Source: Alligator mississippiensis (Eukaryota; Chordata; Crocodylia; Alligatoridae). Taken from it: 64,000 nt of DNA. A program made the position numbers and the translations under genes. The notes under the pieces are model-generated. The model had not been told where the DNA came from. It searched no databases and was given only the letters and a program-made list of their open reading frames with translations. The DNA lies in NCBI RefSeq assembly GCF_030867095.1, contig NC_081824.1, positions 148,271,433 through 148,335,432 of the forward strand. Direction: 5' to 3'. Below, piece after piece: positions 12,438 to 26,400 of the stretch (positions within the stretch are counted from its first letter, which is position 1; each line of letters begins with the position of its first letter).

Positions 12438-13997
12438 CACCCCCCTCAACTGTATTTGAAAAGAGCAACCTAGGGAAGCAGTCATGCACAGCCCACTTTA
12501 AACACAAAATCCAATTTTAGCATAATGCAAAGGCACATCAAATTGTCTTCAACCAGCACAGTAAAGATCATATATGTTTGAGTTAACAACAAGGTAAGTA
12601 CCACAGTGTTACTTCTTTTGGCATCATTCAGTGTATAAGAGTTGCACTAACCAAACTGCTGCTTCTACTACAACATGAAGGCCAGATCTCTTTAGGGTCT
12701 TCTATAATTTGTGAAGAGGAGCTGGACCTAAGTCAGTCTTCTAGACCTTTCCAAAAACTTTTAAATGTTCATATATTTGTAATAATACAATTTGTTAAAA
12801 ATTTCCACTTTAAAACCTCTCCCACAGAAAATTAGACACCACCCACTCGCATCGTAAGATACCTAGAACACGTCACTTTTTCATTTGTATGTGTCTAGTC
12901 TTCCCAAATGCCTATTAAGAGAAGTGGGTTTTGCAGTTTTCCTGGAAGTATCAACAACCCATTATGGGAAAGAAAACATACTCCCTTCATTTACAATGAG
13001 ACAGATCTCACTCAAATGTTGCTGATCTCGGTTATGCATTTCTCCCGACTGTACTTCCAGTCTTTCATATGACCCGATCCCAAAACTATTCTCAGATCTT
13101 CACAGGTTAAACCGAAATCTGAACTCCACTCAGCAATTTTTTATTTCTTTCTTCAATTTTCAGTCAGAGTTCCTAAAAACACAGTAATTTGTTCCACTGA
13201 AATAGCCAGATCTGATGTGTTCAGATTGTCTTCAGCGTGCTATGGCACTAACTTTTTGTCAGTTTAATATTTCTAAATAGATTTAAATTTCAACTACAAT
13301 TTCAAGCCAACCTATACACCCCTTGCAAAACTGAAAATTAGTCATTTTACTGGCAAATGAAGCTATCTTATGATCTGTGAAGTGCCCTAGGATCCTTCTG
13401 GATAATAAGAATCTACTCCATATACAAGATGTGAAGACAAATCCAGCTAAAGGGACAATAAGAGCTTTCGATCCTTTCATCTTTTATTCTGGTACCTGGC
13501 ACATGTTACACTTAAGATGCGAATAACCTTGTAATCATGTCTCAAGAAGTTACCCGACTACATGTTAATACAGTTAATGGTGTGACAGAACAAGGAATAA
13601 GCCACAAAGTTATTACACAAACCAGCTAATGTCCTCCAGCCTCAGAGGTGCATGGTGTCCCCACATAGCTGGGAGCCCAGCAGCTGATGAGGATCCCAGC
13701 CATGGGAGCCTGGTACTTGCTGGTTCAAGAGGAGCTCCAGATCCATATCCTGGGCTCCCCCTATACCAGCAATAAGGTGTGATGGGATCTGATGCTTGAT
13801 CCCACAATCATACCTCCTGCCATGTCCATTTGGCATGGCTGGAAATATAACTGGATCACGCATCAGACCCCATCACAGCTTTATCTGCATGCCTGCCAAG
13901 GGCCCTTAACTGAAAAAACCCTAGAGCCACAGAGTCCATTGCACCAACCCTCCTCCCACTCAAATGATACAATCAGAAAGACAGAATTCATTACATA

Positions 13998-14077
13998 TTT
14001 ATTTTAATCATGTTAAATCAATTCTTCCATATTGTAAGATTTATAATAAAAATAAAGACATTTTCTTTGTTTTTATT
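13998..14077 (-). terminator. COG2: COG2 poly(A) signals
   Basis: On the - strand AATAAA occurs at 14077-14072 and again at 14003-13998, about 250 and 320 bases past the stop. Either gives a short 3' UTR. Several AATAAAA/TTTATT tracts make the choice uncertain. Confidence 0.5.
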
Positions 14078-14323
14078 CTACAATAAAACATTTAGAACTC
14101 TTCAAATCATCTTCCATACAATGGAAGGACTGGTATATGCTCTCTTAGGTGGTGTTTTTGGTCAAACAAGTCTGTATCTTGACAAAAGGTGCATTGACTT
14201 GTTGCAGGAGATACGTCAGGAAGCACTTTGTTGCTATATAGCATTTGAGAGAGAACAGTAAAACAATTCTCCCGTCTTTTGGAGACATGGTTCCTCTTCA
14301 TATGTTTTCCAAAATATTTAAGG

Positions 14324-14419
14324 CTATTCCACAGCAGCCTGATCCTTGGCAGCTTGAACAAGCTCTGTGAGAGCTGAAAAACTTTTTATGTCACTCGTCT
14401 GCAATCCCATCTTTTGCAT
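14324..14419 (-). CDS. COG2: COG2 exon 18 with stop (residues 707-737)
   Basis: It encodes MQKMGLQTSDIKSFSALTEL then VQAAKDQAAVE and TAG. The acceptor is GGCTTTTTTAG. The C-terminus is close to the human end in length. Confidence 0.94.
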   Translation of the reverse strand: MQKMGLQTSDIKSFSALTELVQAAKDQAAVE

Positions 14420-17400
14420 CTAAAAAAGCCATAGGAAAAAATATTAAAATGTTGTCCTTTTTCTGCTTTTGTGGGATAAGCAAATGACACCTTGCTAACT
14501 GGCATCATATTACTAGAAAAAACATTTAGAAAAGACCATATGAAACTTTGCCTTATGCTGACCTGAAGCAAATGCCATCCCAGCAAATGCTGCTCTCCAT
14601 AAAAAGGCTCCTCTCCAACTTTGTTCTGTTATCTCTTTTCAGTTAACACACACACATTTTTCAGGCAAACATTTACATTTTCCAGGCAATCCATAGCTAG
14701 AGCCAGTGGGGATTTTTCCAGTCAAATGCTTTCGTTATGAAATGCTGATGACACTGATTTTAAGGAAGCGTGCAACGATTTTTAATACAGCTTCCTCAGC
14801 TGAAATTTCTGGATAGAGCATGAAAGACAGAGACACCCATCCAGCCCAGAACAGGCAAGCAAAGGTGGGGTTTGAACCTGGGAACTCTGGTACTCAGGGG
14901 ACTGCCATAACCACTGGCTGTTCTGGGAACAGTCTCTTACTCTGGACTTTCAGAAAAGTATTTTGACTGGCCTCAGGTTTGCCCCCACTGGAACAGGAAC
15001 ATTTATGATAAATCTGACAAATTTCTGCAGAACAGGAAAAGCTCAAAGGTTTAAAGGAGAAACCTCATCCAGCACAGACATCTCTACTGAAAGCTCTTTC
15101 TAGTCAATTTGAATAAAACTGAACAATTAAGTTAGGCCACAAAATACTCAGTAATGGTAATTCCATAACAATGAAACTTGCTACTATTGCACCTTACCTG
15201 GTCCCCAAAGTACTCAACATCCAGGGCTAACTGTAGTCTGATTTTGTTATCATCGCTCATGCCCCCATTTGAACCAACACTGTTTGAAGTTACAGTTTTT
15301 CTGGCCTGTTTTAGCCTTTTCAAGCTCTCTTCCATTTTCTTTACAGAGCTCAAAACATCTGATACAGTTTCATAATACCTGAGTAAAGACAGGGTAATGA
15401 GAAAGAGAGTTAAGCTCCTACATAAATGTGTACGTCATACAACACACCATATATACAACAGTGCAAAACAAAAACTCCCACCAATATCATTCCTAGACTT
15501 CAAACATTTTGAGATGGCTGATACCTGAATCCTTTTCCATTTTCAACTATGAAATACTTAATGAAACACTAAAAATATTAAGAGCTTCATTCCCAAATCT
15601 CAAAGCCATTTTAAAAAAGTGGGTAACCATTGCATCCAGTTTAAGATGAAGAGAAAGGCAACACAGAAAGGTTAAGGCACAGATTTTTAAAGGTACTTCA
15701 GTGCTGTCTGCTAACAGTCAGTGAGGGGTTCCAGAGCACTTCATTTACTTCTGAAAATGAGACAGGTTCTTGTGTCAGCTCAGCACTGCAACACTAAGGC
15801 TCCCTCCAAACATGCAGGTAAAGGTGCAACTGGAACTAATGTGTGAACCACACAATTGTTCCTCCTGCCATGCTACATATCTGCCAAGCCATGTGATTGT
15901 GGATTGTATATTGGACCTGATTCATGCCTTATTGGCAGTGTAGGGGGAGTCTGGTTCTGGGCTCCCCCTGCATGGGCAAAAAGCAGCCACCCATAGCTGG
16001 GAGGCCCCTTTGCTGAAGTGGGTTCAAGCTATGAGGGGCCATGTAGACCAAGACCCAGAGACCCTGTAGTTGATACGGCTTCAGGTCCTCACTGTGTGTG
16101 AGGTGCAGCCAGGAACTGGGACCCTGTCAGCTGTGGGGTTTCTGGGTCCCAGCCACGCAGGAAGCAGAGCCAAGACCCAGAGCCCTGTGTGTGCCTAAGG
16201 GGCTTTACACACCCCTGAGCCCTGGGAATTGCAGCAGCTGTGGTCCCCAGGGCTCCAGGTTTGCACCCCTGAGGCTGGGAGCCCCACCAGCTGATGGGGC
16301 TCCCAACACATGGGAGAGAGCTCTACATGTGCAAATTAAAGCTCGGTAGCAACCAGCTATAAAGTTAGTATGCGTTTTTGAGGTCTAACTTTAAAGCTGG
16401 TTGGAGATGTTTATTGTATGATAGTTATTTTGTACCTATAACTGGTCTCCATGTAATTATGAAATTAACCAATTAATTGCGCTAAACCTGTAACATGTAG
16501 AGAGGGCCTAAGCAACGCGTTCGTGCTTAAGCCCAGGTTGCGCAGCTTGCTGGAAGCAAAGCTGTGAACAAGAATCCAATCTGCCGACTCTCAGGCCTGC
16601 ATCCTGTTTATATAGACTACACAATGTTTGCAGAGATATACTATTATGACAGAGCAATATATTCTTGCCTTATTTTTACAACTACACTAAATTATAGATC
16701 ATTTTTCAGACATGACAAACCAAAACGCATCAGAATTTCAGCTAATAATGTGATTGCTCTATATACGACTACTTCTTTTTTACTTACTTCTGTGTACTTT
16801 CAGAGAGGGCACCTTCCAACCACTGACGAACCATGGGCTGTTTCAATATATCTTTGTACTCACTCTGCAGCCGATAAAAAGGTTTCAGAGCACTGTCTAC
16901 GTACGGTGAAGCTTTAGTTGGTACCTCCTGGTAGATGATGTGGAAAGCAAGGTGGGGAAAAGAGGAGATAAATATTCTGTTATTTAAAAACTCTAGTGCC
17001 AAGTATTACCGCGTGATGCAAATGCAAGACATATAAGCCCAAAGGCAGACTTTGTTGATGACAATCTGGCAGACAAGATTCCATGCTCAGGAAAGGGAAA
17101 GAGTCACAAAATTACTCAACAAACCAGAAAATCTTGAGTGACATTAAGTAGCAGCAAACATGGAACCTGCTGGTCATAGTGATATGGCAAACTACTGTCT
17201 GAAGAGCAGTGCCCCCTCCAACTAATATTTGCTTTCCACCCACTCTTGGAAAATGTGATATTCCCTAAATCTGGCCTGTCAAAGATACAACCTGTGGACA
17301 GATCAGTCATAGAAACCATCTGACCCTTTGTGCTGTCTCTGGGTCTGGAGTTGACCCACACACAGCACGTGGTATATGCAGGGCCAGGGCACATGGTGCC

Positions 17401-20400
17401 CATTCCAGCTGACCTGGAACCCATGCTGCACATGGTACACCACCCCCCAGGATACGCTAGTGGAAGACATGTACAGTGGGGGGTCCTGGATTATCTGGAG
17501 CAGGCACCATGTGGCACGTGGCCGACCGGCCACAGCAAGTACCACATGTGCTGGGTCTGGCTTGTGAGGGAAGCGGGGGGAGGGGAAAGAGGGGGTAAGG
17601 GAGGAATAAGGGAAGGACCATGAGCTTGACACTCCTGCACCAAATGAACAGGCTTGACAGCTCCACAGTTTAAAGTTTCTCATTTGTTCACAGAAGAGGG
17701 AGAACAGTGGTAGAGCAGATGCACTTTCACCTTCAGCTCTGGAGAAGTTTGACTGGGAAGATGAGAACCAAATCTGAGGAGGAGATGGGAGGTCACTTTC
17801 TATGACCACGACAATCTCCCCTCTTAGCAAAAAATATCTACAGGTATACAGATGGCTGCAGTACATTGGACAAAACTATACATCTGGTTCTGAAAAATAA
17901 TAGTTCTTGAAGGTTCCCACCCATTGGTGGCTTAAACACAATTATTACAGAATATATAACATCACATTTTACTATTTACTAAGTTTATTCCATAGTAAGG
18001 AAAAGATACATGACCAGTCCTCCTAAGCACAGTGCCTGGCAGGGGAGCAAGTTTGCAGTGACCAGAAGGTTGGGTTACCTGAAAACGATTAGCAGAGTGG
18101 ATATGTGACTATATACCAGTGTACAGTTACTCCTAACTTTCTGCAGGGTAACTCTACCCCAGGAGTGGAGTGACTTACACTAGTGTAAGGCTGTGCATTG
18201 GGTGTCCACTTCACTTTTCTTACAGAATGGAGCCAATTTACTCCGTGACAGATGTATTGTACTCCATGGGTGACAGTAGGTTTTAACTATTTTAATAATT
18301 GAGCCAGCTGATAAATATTAAGTACTTATAGAAGGGGGTTATTGCAAGCTCTTATAAATACGTTTGATAGGAACTCTGAATCATCGTCTGATTACATTCA
18401 CAGTCTAAATTTTTCATGAAAGCATTCTTTTCACAAGCATTGTTGTTACCTTATTGGTTCTCCTGTAGAGCCTTGGAACTTCTAAGGCACTTTTCAGGTA
18501 ACTGAAACAGTTCTCACTTAAATCCTGAATAATCCTATCATTCAAAGTGGGCGTGCAGGCTGATAAAGAAGCCTTCGAGTCTTCTAAGGCTCCTGTTGAA
18601 GTACAAAGACTGAGGTGTAAACTAAGCTACCCTGCTCAACCACAAAAATTAGCAAACTGATGCAACCTTTCCCATTCCCAATGTCCCAGAACAAGATGTA
18701 ACACCTTCAACACACAACCCTGGTATTACTGCAGTTGATATCTATATACAGCATTACACAATTTAGGAGAAATATCTACTAACAGCTCATTTCATAGCCA
18801 GTTCGGTTCCAACACCCGACCTTCCTCCCCAGATTAGTGGAAACTTTTCTGAAGCTGAAGGTTCCAACCAGGACCATTAACAGCTATGGCTAAAAAAAAT
18901 TAGCAATGGCTAAAAGTCAAACCCACACCTTTACCTGTGATACAGGATAGATTCTTGAAGCCAATCATTTCAAGTTTTGGTTTGATTATTTCTAAGAGTT
19001 CAGGAAGCTGAACAAAAACACACATACAACCACCTGTTATGAATGCATTTGGATCTGTTTCTTTAAGTTCTGCAAATATGTCATAAATTAAAAAGAAGAG
19101 AGGGCTATGTTAATCAATGTCTATATTTTAATTACTATTAGATGGGAATTAACATGATCAAAGTGTGATGACAATAAAGTATTACATATTCAGTGCCCTC
19201 TCCCATTTCCATCCCCAATGCAAAACATCTCAAGCTAATAAAACAACATTATTCCAAAGCAAGTCTGTTCATTCAAGGGTTTGGGAAACTTCTGCTGAAT
19301 CAACTGAAAGTACAGCGGATCTGCAAAATGTAAGCTAGCTGTAAGACTTGTAAAACAGTAAATGTCTGTCTAAACTACTAACGTGTTGGAACATGGAACC
19401 CAATTGTGTATGGTGTCCCTGTATACCAGTCTTTCTGATAATCGATGTCACACAGGGAGAGGTGAGAGCCTGGCTCGTTCATACCAAAAAGGAACAAAAT
19501 TCCTGGTTTCAGCAGCTGGTATAGTAACTATCAAAACAGTGTTATACTGAGAAGCTAGAACCCTTAAAATTATCTGTACCTGAACTAGTTTCTCTGAGAC
19601 AGGTAAGATCCAAATTAAATAAGACAGTCTCCGTAAGGCTTCAGTCCTTTTAATATCTCCTAAACATAGACTGTGCTAGTTTCAGCACTGGTAAATATTT
19701 AATAAGTTATGAACACTGCCAAACAGTATGAACATGCGGTCAAATAAAGCTTTCATGTACGTACAGTAACACACAAACCTGCTCTGGAAGTTTCTCCAGA
19801 TCTGCAGCTACATACACCAGCTGAATATTGGATATAGAAGGTAACGGCTGTGTTTCTGGAGAAGGGACACTTCCCTGATCCTCACTTGAGTTCAGGTTTA
19901 CAGCAGATTCCTTGCTAATGGTTGCCACAGATTTTTTGTTGTCCTTTGTACTTTCATTAGAGATAGGCCTGAGCAAAAGCTGTGATATCAGAATGAACAA
20001 TGAGCATCCTTCTTAGAAAAGGTTTCACAAGCTGGATATGCAACTCTGATGTGGGCAGACCTCCCATCTTTTCCCCCATCCCAATAACACACACAAGTTA
20101 TTAGCAATCAACACAAAGCTTATTCCTGTTTTCTCAGGATCATGTTTTTTAAACACAAACTTAAGACCTCAAAGAGTCTGACCCTTCACAGCATCACCCA
20201 AGAGTTGCATTACATAAAACTCAAATATACCTTCTTTTAAAAAGACGCATGTAAAAATTTGGTATTGGAGTCAAGTCAATAAAATGGGATGTTCAAAGTT
20301 ATATAAGTGCTCGAGTTCAGACTACTGGAAGAAGGCATGAGGGTCATGAATTCGATTATGTTTTTTTCCATTTTGTAAAGAAATGCAACAGTTACTTTAC

Positions 20401-23400
20401 TTTCACCTTTGTAAAAACATATCGTATCCCTCTAACCCAGTGGTTCTCAACCTTACGCTCATGGCACCCATCAGAAAATGTAAGCCCTTAGCTTTCACTC
20501 ATCTTTGGCTCTGAGGAAATAATAGAGCAATTCTTCTGTTGCAGAGCACTCAGAAAGACCACAACAGGTCAGAATGATTCACAGAGATTTCATACAGGAG
20601 TCCATGGTGTTGAAAACACATATTGGTATTTGCACACCTAACAGTGCACCCTTAAAAGGATCTCACAACACCCTGATTGAGAATCATTGCTCTAAACACT
20701 ACAGGCTATAATAAATAATTTCCCAGCAATAAAGTGACAGGGTCAGCAGTTTAGATGTTTCAGCTATAACACAGAACTGAAGTGAATACTATAGTGAACA
20801 ACAGAACTTTTTTTTTTAAGATGACCAGCTGGTGAACAGGCTGTCAAGAACTTCCTTGAAACAGTACTGACACAACAGCAACACGGAACATGTTTTGCAG
20901 TGGTACCTTTTTTAGTGTCATGGACCTAAGTAAAAATGCAACAATAAGGATTTCTTCACCTAAAAAGGTACTATTTTCTTACCTCATTAATGAACACAGA
21001 GTAGCGTGCTAAGATTTGCAGGGTAAGTTTCCACAAACGGTGTGTTAGTAATGGTAGAAAAATCTGATCTGACCAACACTTCAAAAGACTCACCCACACC
21101 ATGTGAGTGGCTAACAGACAGTATGAACTTTCAGCTAAAGACAAGAAGAGAGTAAAGGTTAAGTTACTAATCACGAGTCAAGATTTTGTTTTTTAAAAGC
21201 CTATAATAATTTATTTAAACTGTTTTATTATAGACTTTTAAAAACTGAAACATTCTAAACTTCAGCAGTCACAAATTATTCTGAAGGTGGCAAAAACTGA
21301 GTAAGATTGTTTAAAGGGAACTATTTAAGTTCAGATCCACATTCCTCTAGATCAGCTGTCCAACTGGTAGCCCGTGAGGGGCCAGCATGTGGCCCATGGG
21401 CCCCTGCAACTGTCTTTCTCACTGCTGTGTGGCAGGAGAGGGCCCTGGAGGTCTGTGTGTCACCCTTGCAGCAAGAGGCTGTGCACCACCTGTGTAGCTG
21501 GTGGGTCAAGGGACCACATACCACCAGCTCTGCCCATGTGGCAGTGGGCTGATTGAGGGGTGGGAAGGGAGAAATCCCAGGAGCCCAGGATATAACTCAT
21601 GTAGCACATGGCCAGCCCAAATTGGACAGCCCTGATGTAAATCTCAAAGATCCACTATTTTGTGTATGAAAGTGCAACATAAAGGCAACAGATAAGAGTA
21701 CCGCCCTTGGCAAATGTGGTGAGAATGCAAATCAGGTCCCTGATGATCTGATGGAATAACAAAAACCAGTTCTGGAAATGTTATCTAATCCCAGGTTTCA
21801 CAAGGGACATTATAACAAACCCCCAAAAACTACAATGTTGACCAAGTGCATACAAGTTGCCAATCAAAACAGTAATCCTTCCCTGTACTGACAACTGCAA
21901 CAAGCTATGGTGTTGTAACTGCCAGTACTAGGAGCCTACTTCAAATATTTATTGATGACTCATAAAAGTAACATCCATAATGTAATACTTTTTAAGTAGC
22001 TTTGATACAACTGTTCAATAGTTTACTATTTGGGGGCTAAGTACTTCTCATTTAGTTTCTAGATTAATGCATAAATACTTGAAACAAAAGCAGCGTGTTC
22101 CATCCACAGCCTGGCTGTCTGATTTTCAACTCAGTCATACACTTAGAACATCTAGTTCATTTTATAAAAGTGCTGATTTTAGCTGGCTCTTCTTCATACT
22201 CTTTCCACTGCATGAAGGAACAGCTTCTCTAGCTTTAATGCTTTATTCTAAAAGCGCATTAAGTCCTACTCTTATACCACCAGCCAGTTTCCTTCAATCC
22301 TATTTAATATTATTCATCCTCCCAGGGGCATATCCAAGGAGGTGCACTGGAGCACTTGAACCCCTCTTTGATTCCTGGTCCACCCAAGGTTTAAAACCAA
22401 TTACCTGGCAGTGCCAGGAGCATTTCTAGTCAGGCAGTGCTGAGGGAGTCTCCTGACTTCTTGGCTCTCTATCTGGCCCCTTCTAAACTCTTCATTTCAC
22501 AAATGGTTACGCTCCTCTCTTCTTTTTAATGATTCTGATGTTCCACCAATCAAGCTAGCCTTTGTACTGCAATGCTGCTGTCTGTTAGTTGTTTCTAGTA
22601 ATGTAACTCCTATTTCACAGCCCTGCAGACAATTTTTAGCTCATTCCAAATAAATTATACTTGTTTTTGCTTCAATCTTAAACTAAATAATACAGACCTA
22701 TGCCCTAGCATATTAGTAAAGCTTCTATTTTATTCCTAACTGGAAAAAATGTGTCGTTTTATATGGGATGACGCACCTCACCATCTGCACACTCCTTTTC
22801 AAAATTCTAGATCTGCCCATGCACTGTCCTAAATTCACTCCACAGATATGAATTTACTGTTACTTCCCAATTTACAGCCAATGTGGCATACAAATAATTC
22901 CTTGGTATGACACCAACATTACCAATTGTAACAAGTACAAATGCTGCATAGAATCTGCTATTTCCTCGTTTCCTACTTAAAAACTTACAGCTGCTAAAGC
23001 AAGAGGTACACACAGATGGCATAACCTTTTCATTTCCCCCATAGGAGACCTACACTAATTTAGAAAGGTCAGCTGAATTTTATAAAGAAAGATCATGCTG
23101 CACATTTTACTGACTTAATTTAGCTTTTTCATCTGACTTACTAGGAACAAATGTGATTTTAAATATTTAAGATTTGGTCATTAACAAGCAGTCTTCATCA
23201 TTACCTGGTAACAATTTATAGACACTATAAAAATTGGTAGGCGCTGCAGGAAATTTACCTGGTGCTTCTTCTAAGCTATCAGAAAGTGCTGCTTCTAAGG
23301 CCCCTGCTATTTCTCTAAACCTGATGGAAAGAAAAATATTCAATGTTCAATGATAAAAAACAATTTAAACTGGTATCTAAACATATCTTACATGTCAGCT

Positions 23401-26400
23401 ACATAAAAAACCAAAATGTTGTTTGTGGTTTGGAAAAGATTTGAAAGAGAAACAGTGGTATTTCGCAGGCTGAGATATAGCTTATACAGTATAAATGGGA
23501 AGTGATAAAAGTTATAATTTTAACCGTGCTGAGAAAAAAATGGCATCTTACAGACATTGCCAAGTCCCCAGCTTCAGTGAGAAAAAAAAATGTTTAGTCT
23601 GAAGTGTTTTCACATTGAAAAAGTCAACACATCTCACATTTGCTTTAGCTGACCTTCAGGTGCATCACATGATTATGGTGCCTGTAGCTTTCTACATGTT
23701 TGCTAATGAACAGTGGCACAAGGTTCTGCAAACAGGTCTGTACCTGAGAAAAATCAATAGTTCCTTCCAGGATGCCTTGACCTCTTTTTCCAAGAAGATA
23801 TATTTTTGGGTTATAAGAGGAAAAGTTGGGATTAAAACCTTCAGTTCCTTCCTGCAGTCCAAGATGTGTTACCTCAACAGGATGCACAGGCACAAGGTAC
23901 TTATCTGTCTAATGCATTATGCAGCTCCAGCATCCTATTTTTCAGTGTGTTGGTTCTTACCAAGATTTTCTTTAATTACCATGAAGCAAAGCTGCTCTTT
24001 TATATTTGTCTATTAGGAGAATTTCTCTTTTGTATCATTTGTGATTTGCCTTTTTTTTTTTTGCTTCAATTTCCACAGTATAGACTTTTCCATGCAACTT
24101 TCACCAAAAAAGTTCATTATTACCCAATACAAAGTTTGCAGTAACTTTTGAAGTGTCATCTATGTGCCAGTATCATCTATGACAAATGTGGGATACTGGA
24201 CTGGACCACAGCCCTGATCAGAAAGAGCAATTCCCATCTTCTCACAATAAGCTGTATAAGCTAATATTCTCTCTTGTCATAACCAATTAAATACTGCATT
24301 CCCAACACTGCATTATTTTTATGAACTACCAAGTTGTGACAGGCATGTTCACTTTTTCCAAAAGCAAGAAACATAATTTAATAATGCTAGACAACCACTA
24401 AGACCTACTATTGTCAAATGTGCCATGAGGCAGAAGCTCCCTAACGACATCTTAAGCGTTTATCTCAGCCCCAGCAACTCCTCTGTGCAGTTTTCTCTCA
24501 GCTTATACAGTCAACAGAAATCTTAACTTAAAGAACACATAGTGGTTTCCACCAAAAAGCCTGTTCAATTTAAGTGTGTCAATGAATTTCAACGCTTAAT
24601 CTAAAGCTAAAATCATGCTTAAACCAATAGTTTCCCTGATGTCCACTCATGACTTGAAATTAATGTATCAGTATTTTCAGAATCTGTGCAAAAGAAATGT
24701 TCAATAAATATTCAACGATCTTCCTGAATCATATCACAAAATTCAGAAGTGATATGAATAACTTTATAACTTTCACAAATGACTTCCATCATTTTATCAT
24801 CTTTTACAAAAAAGGATGCTGAATGGCTAAGTAGCAACCTTGAACAAAAGCACAAAGGTCTAAAAGGAATTATTTTTTATATTTGTTTTAACCAGTGGAA
24901 AAAAGTTCATCTGATCTCAGGTGTCCTACAGGCAAAGCATTTTCAGACAAAGGGATATGCCAAAGCTCCTTCCCTGTTTTATTGAAACAATGCTGAAAAA
25001 ACCTCAATTTTGCTTAAAGAACATTTAATCAAAATTACATTTTAAAGTTTACGAAGGAAATGGAGCTGCTCTGTAAATTTTATATATCTCATAAGCAAGA
25101 AGGCAAACAAAGTTTTTAGCTAGCTATCTATAGGTGGATATTACAACAGACAATGCAGAAACCATGCATATCTGCTAAGCTCATGGCACTAGCTTGGGTA
25201 GCTTGGGTTAAGCACCTGAGCTCCCTCTTCACAGGAGAACCAGAGTCCAGGAAACCAGAGACGAAGGACTTCAGGGGTAAGAGAAAAGATGCTGCTAAGA
25301 AAGGGCACACAAGTGTTTGAAGGGAGTAAAGTGAGAACAACCCACCTACAATTCTTGTCAAAGGATGACAAGCTGCTAGACAGCAAAGTCATGAGTGTGC
25401 ACCTGTTTTAAAAATCCTCTCTTAGACATGCTTTGGAGAGAGGCACGGATTTCTTCGCTATCTTTTATTAAACCAACTGGGTAGTTGGGATAGAGCTGGA
25501 CAAGCGTTTGAACGCAAAACATTCTTTATCAACCTATGACCTGACAAAGGATGTCTCGAATTCAAAAGCTTGTCTAACTTTATCCCAGCTATATAGTTGG
25601 CCCAATAAAAGATATCACCCTAAGAAATACTTGCCTCTTAGATTACTGACATCACTCTTACAGTACCTATGTTTTGGACTAATTGTTAAGATGAAAACAC
25701 AACTTCTGTTTTTTAAGAAGGCTGCTTTGGGTCACTAGTCCCAAGCTCTCTGAGTAAAGGACCACAGGAGTCCAATTAGACCTGCTGAATGAATAGCATT
25801 GGTACACAATTGATACAAGGTTCTGTAAGCCCAGGATTCAGCCTAAAAGTGGGAGAACAGCAAGACTCCACTCTGGAAAAAGCAAGGGCATAGCACTACA
25901 CCTCAGGAAGTGCCCAGATGTGATCAGAGCAGGAGGCAGAGATGCACTGGGATACAGAACTGTGACAAAGCTCTCAATGTCATATTCAACCCTTCACATC
26001 TTCAAAGCCCTGCTGACAGCAAATTTATTGTCTTCCATGAACTTTGCTCAATCAAACACTCTATTTCCAGAAATACTAGAGAAGCAAAGGTTGACATGCA
26101 TAAGGTAAACAAAAGGTCTGAAAGCTAGTCTAGACCAGCACCTGGCAGTCTTATCGGCCGTGTACCAATGTAACTAAAGCACAGTATAAACTTGGCCGGT
26201 TCTGACTGGTTTAACTCAGTGACACATATGCAAGATAACTACCATACACTGGTGAGCAGTGCAGTAGACAAGTTCTTCTCCAAGTTTCAATACAGCTCTT
26301 TTTAACTGACAAGTGTAAATTCCAAGAGTAAAAGAGCTTTGACCTAGGACTGGGCTCTTTAGCTAGAGTTCAACTTTGCTTCTTCTCCCTCCTTAAGAGT

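Larger units (their letters stand above)
6783..13997. other. AGT-COG2 tail-to-tail intergenic region
   Basis: It holds hAT-type elements at 9711-10584 and 11359-11630, an (AAAT)n tract inside the first, and an (AAAC)n tract at 12416-12437. Around 13620-13915 is a GC-richer block with GGGAGCCCAGCAGCTGATG-type wording like the interior of the element at 15795-16510, so probably a related fragment. Apart from these and the poly(A) sites no gene is seen. Confidence 0.7.
18593..20982 (-). other. COG2: COG2 introns 14, 13 and 12 (around exons 14 and 13)
   Basis: These three short introns (18593-18934, 19008-19778, 19980-20982) contain one hAT MITE at 20438-20689. Nothing else is recognised. Confidence 0.8.
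21135..23258 (-). other. COG2: COG2 intron 11
   Basis: It contains the hAT-type element 21353-21634 and the start of a CAGGGGC-type MITE at 22323. The rest is AT-rich with no recognised feature. Confidence 0.8.

Noticed and set aside
17303..17866. 187-codon - strand open frame
   Set aside because: It is partly the hAT element 17271-17637 and otherwise intron; no family resemblance.
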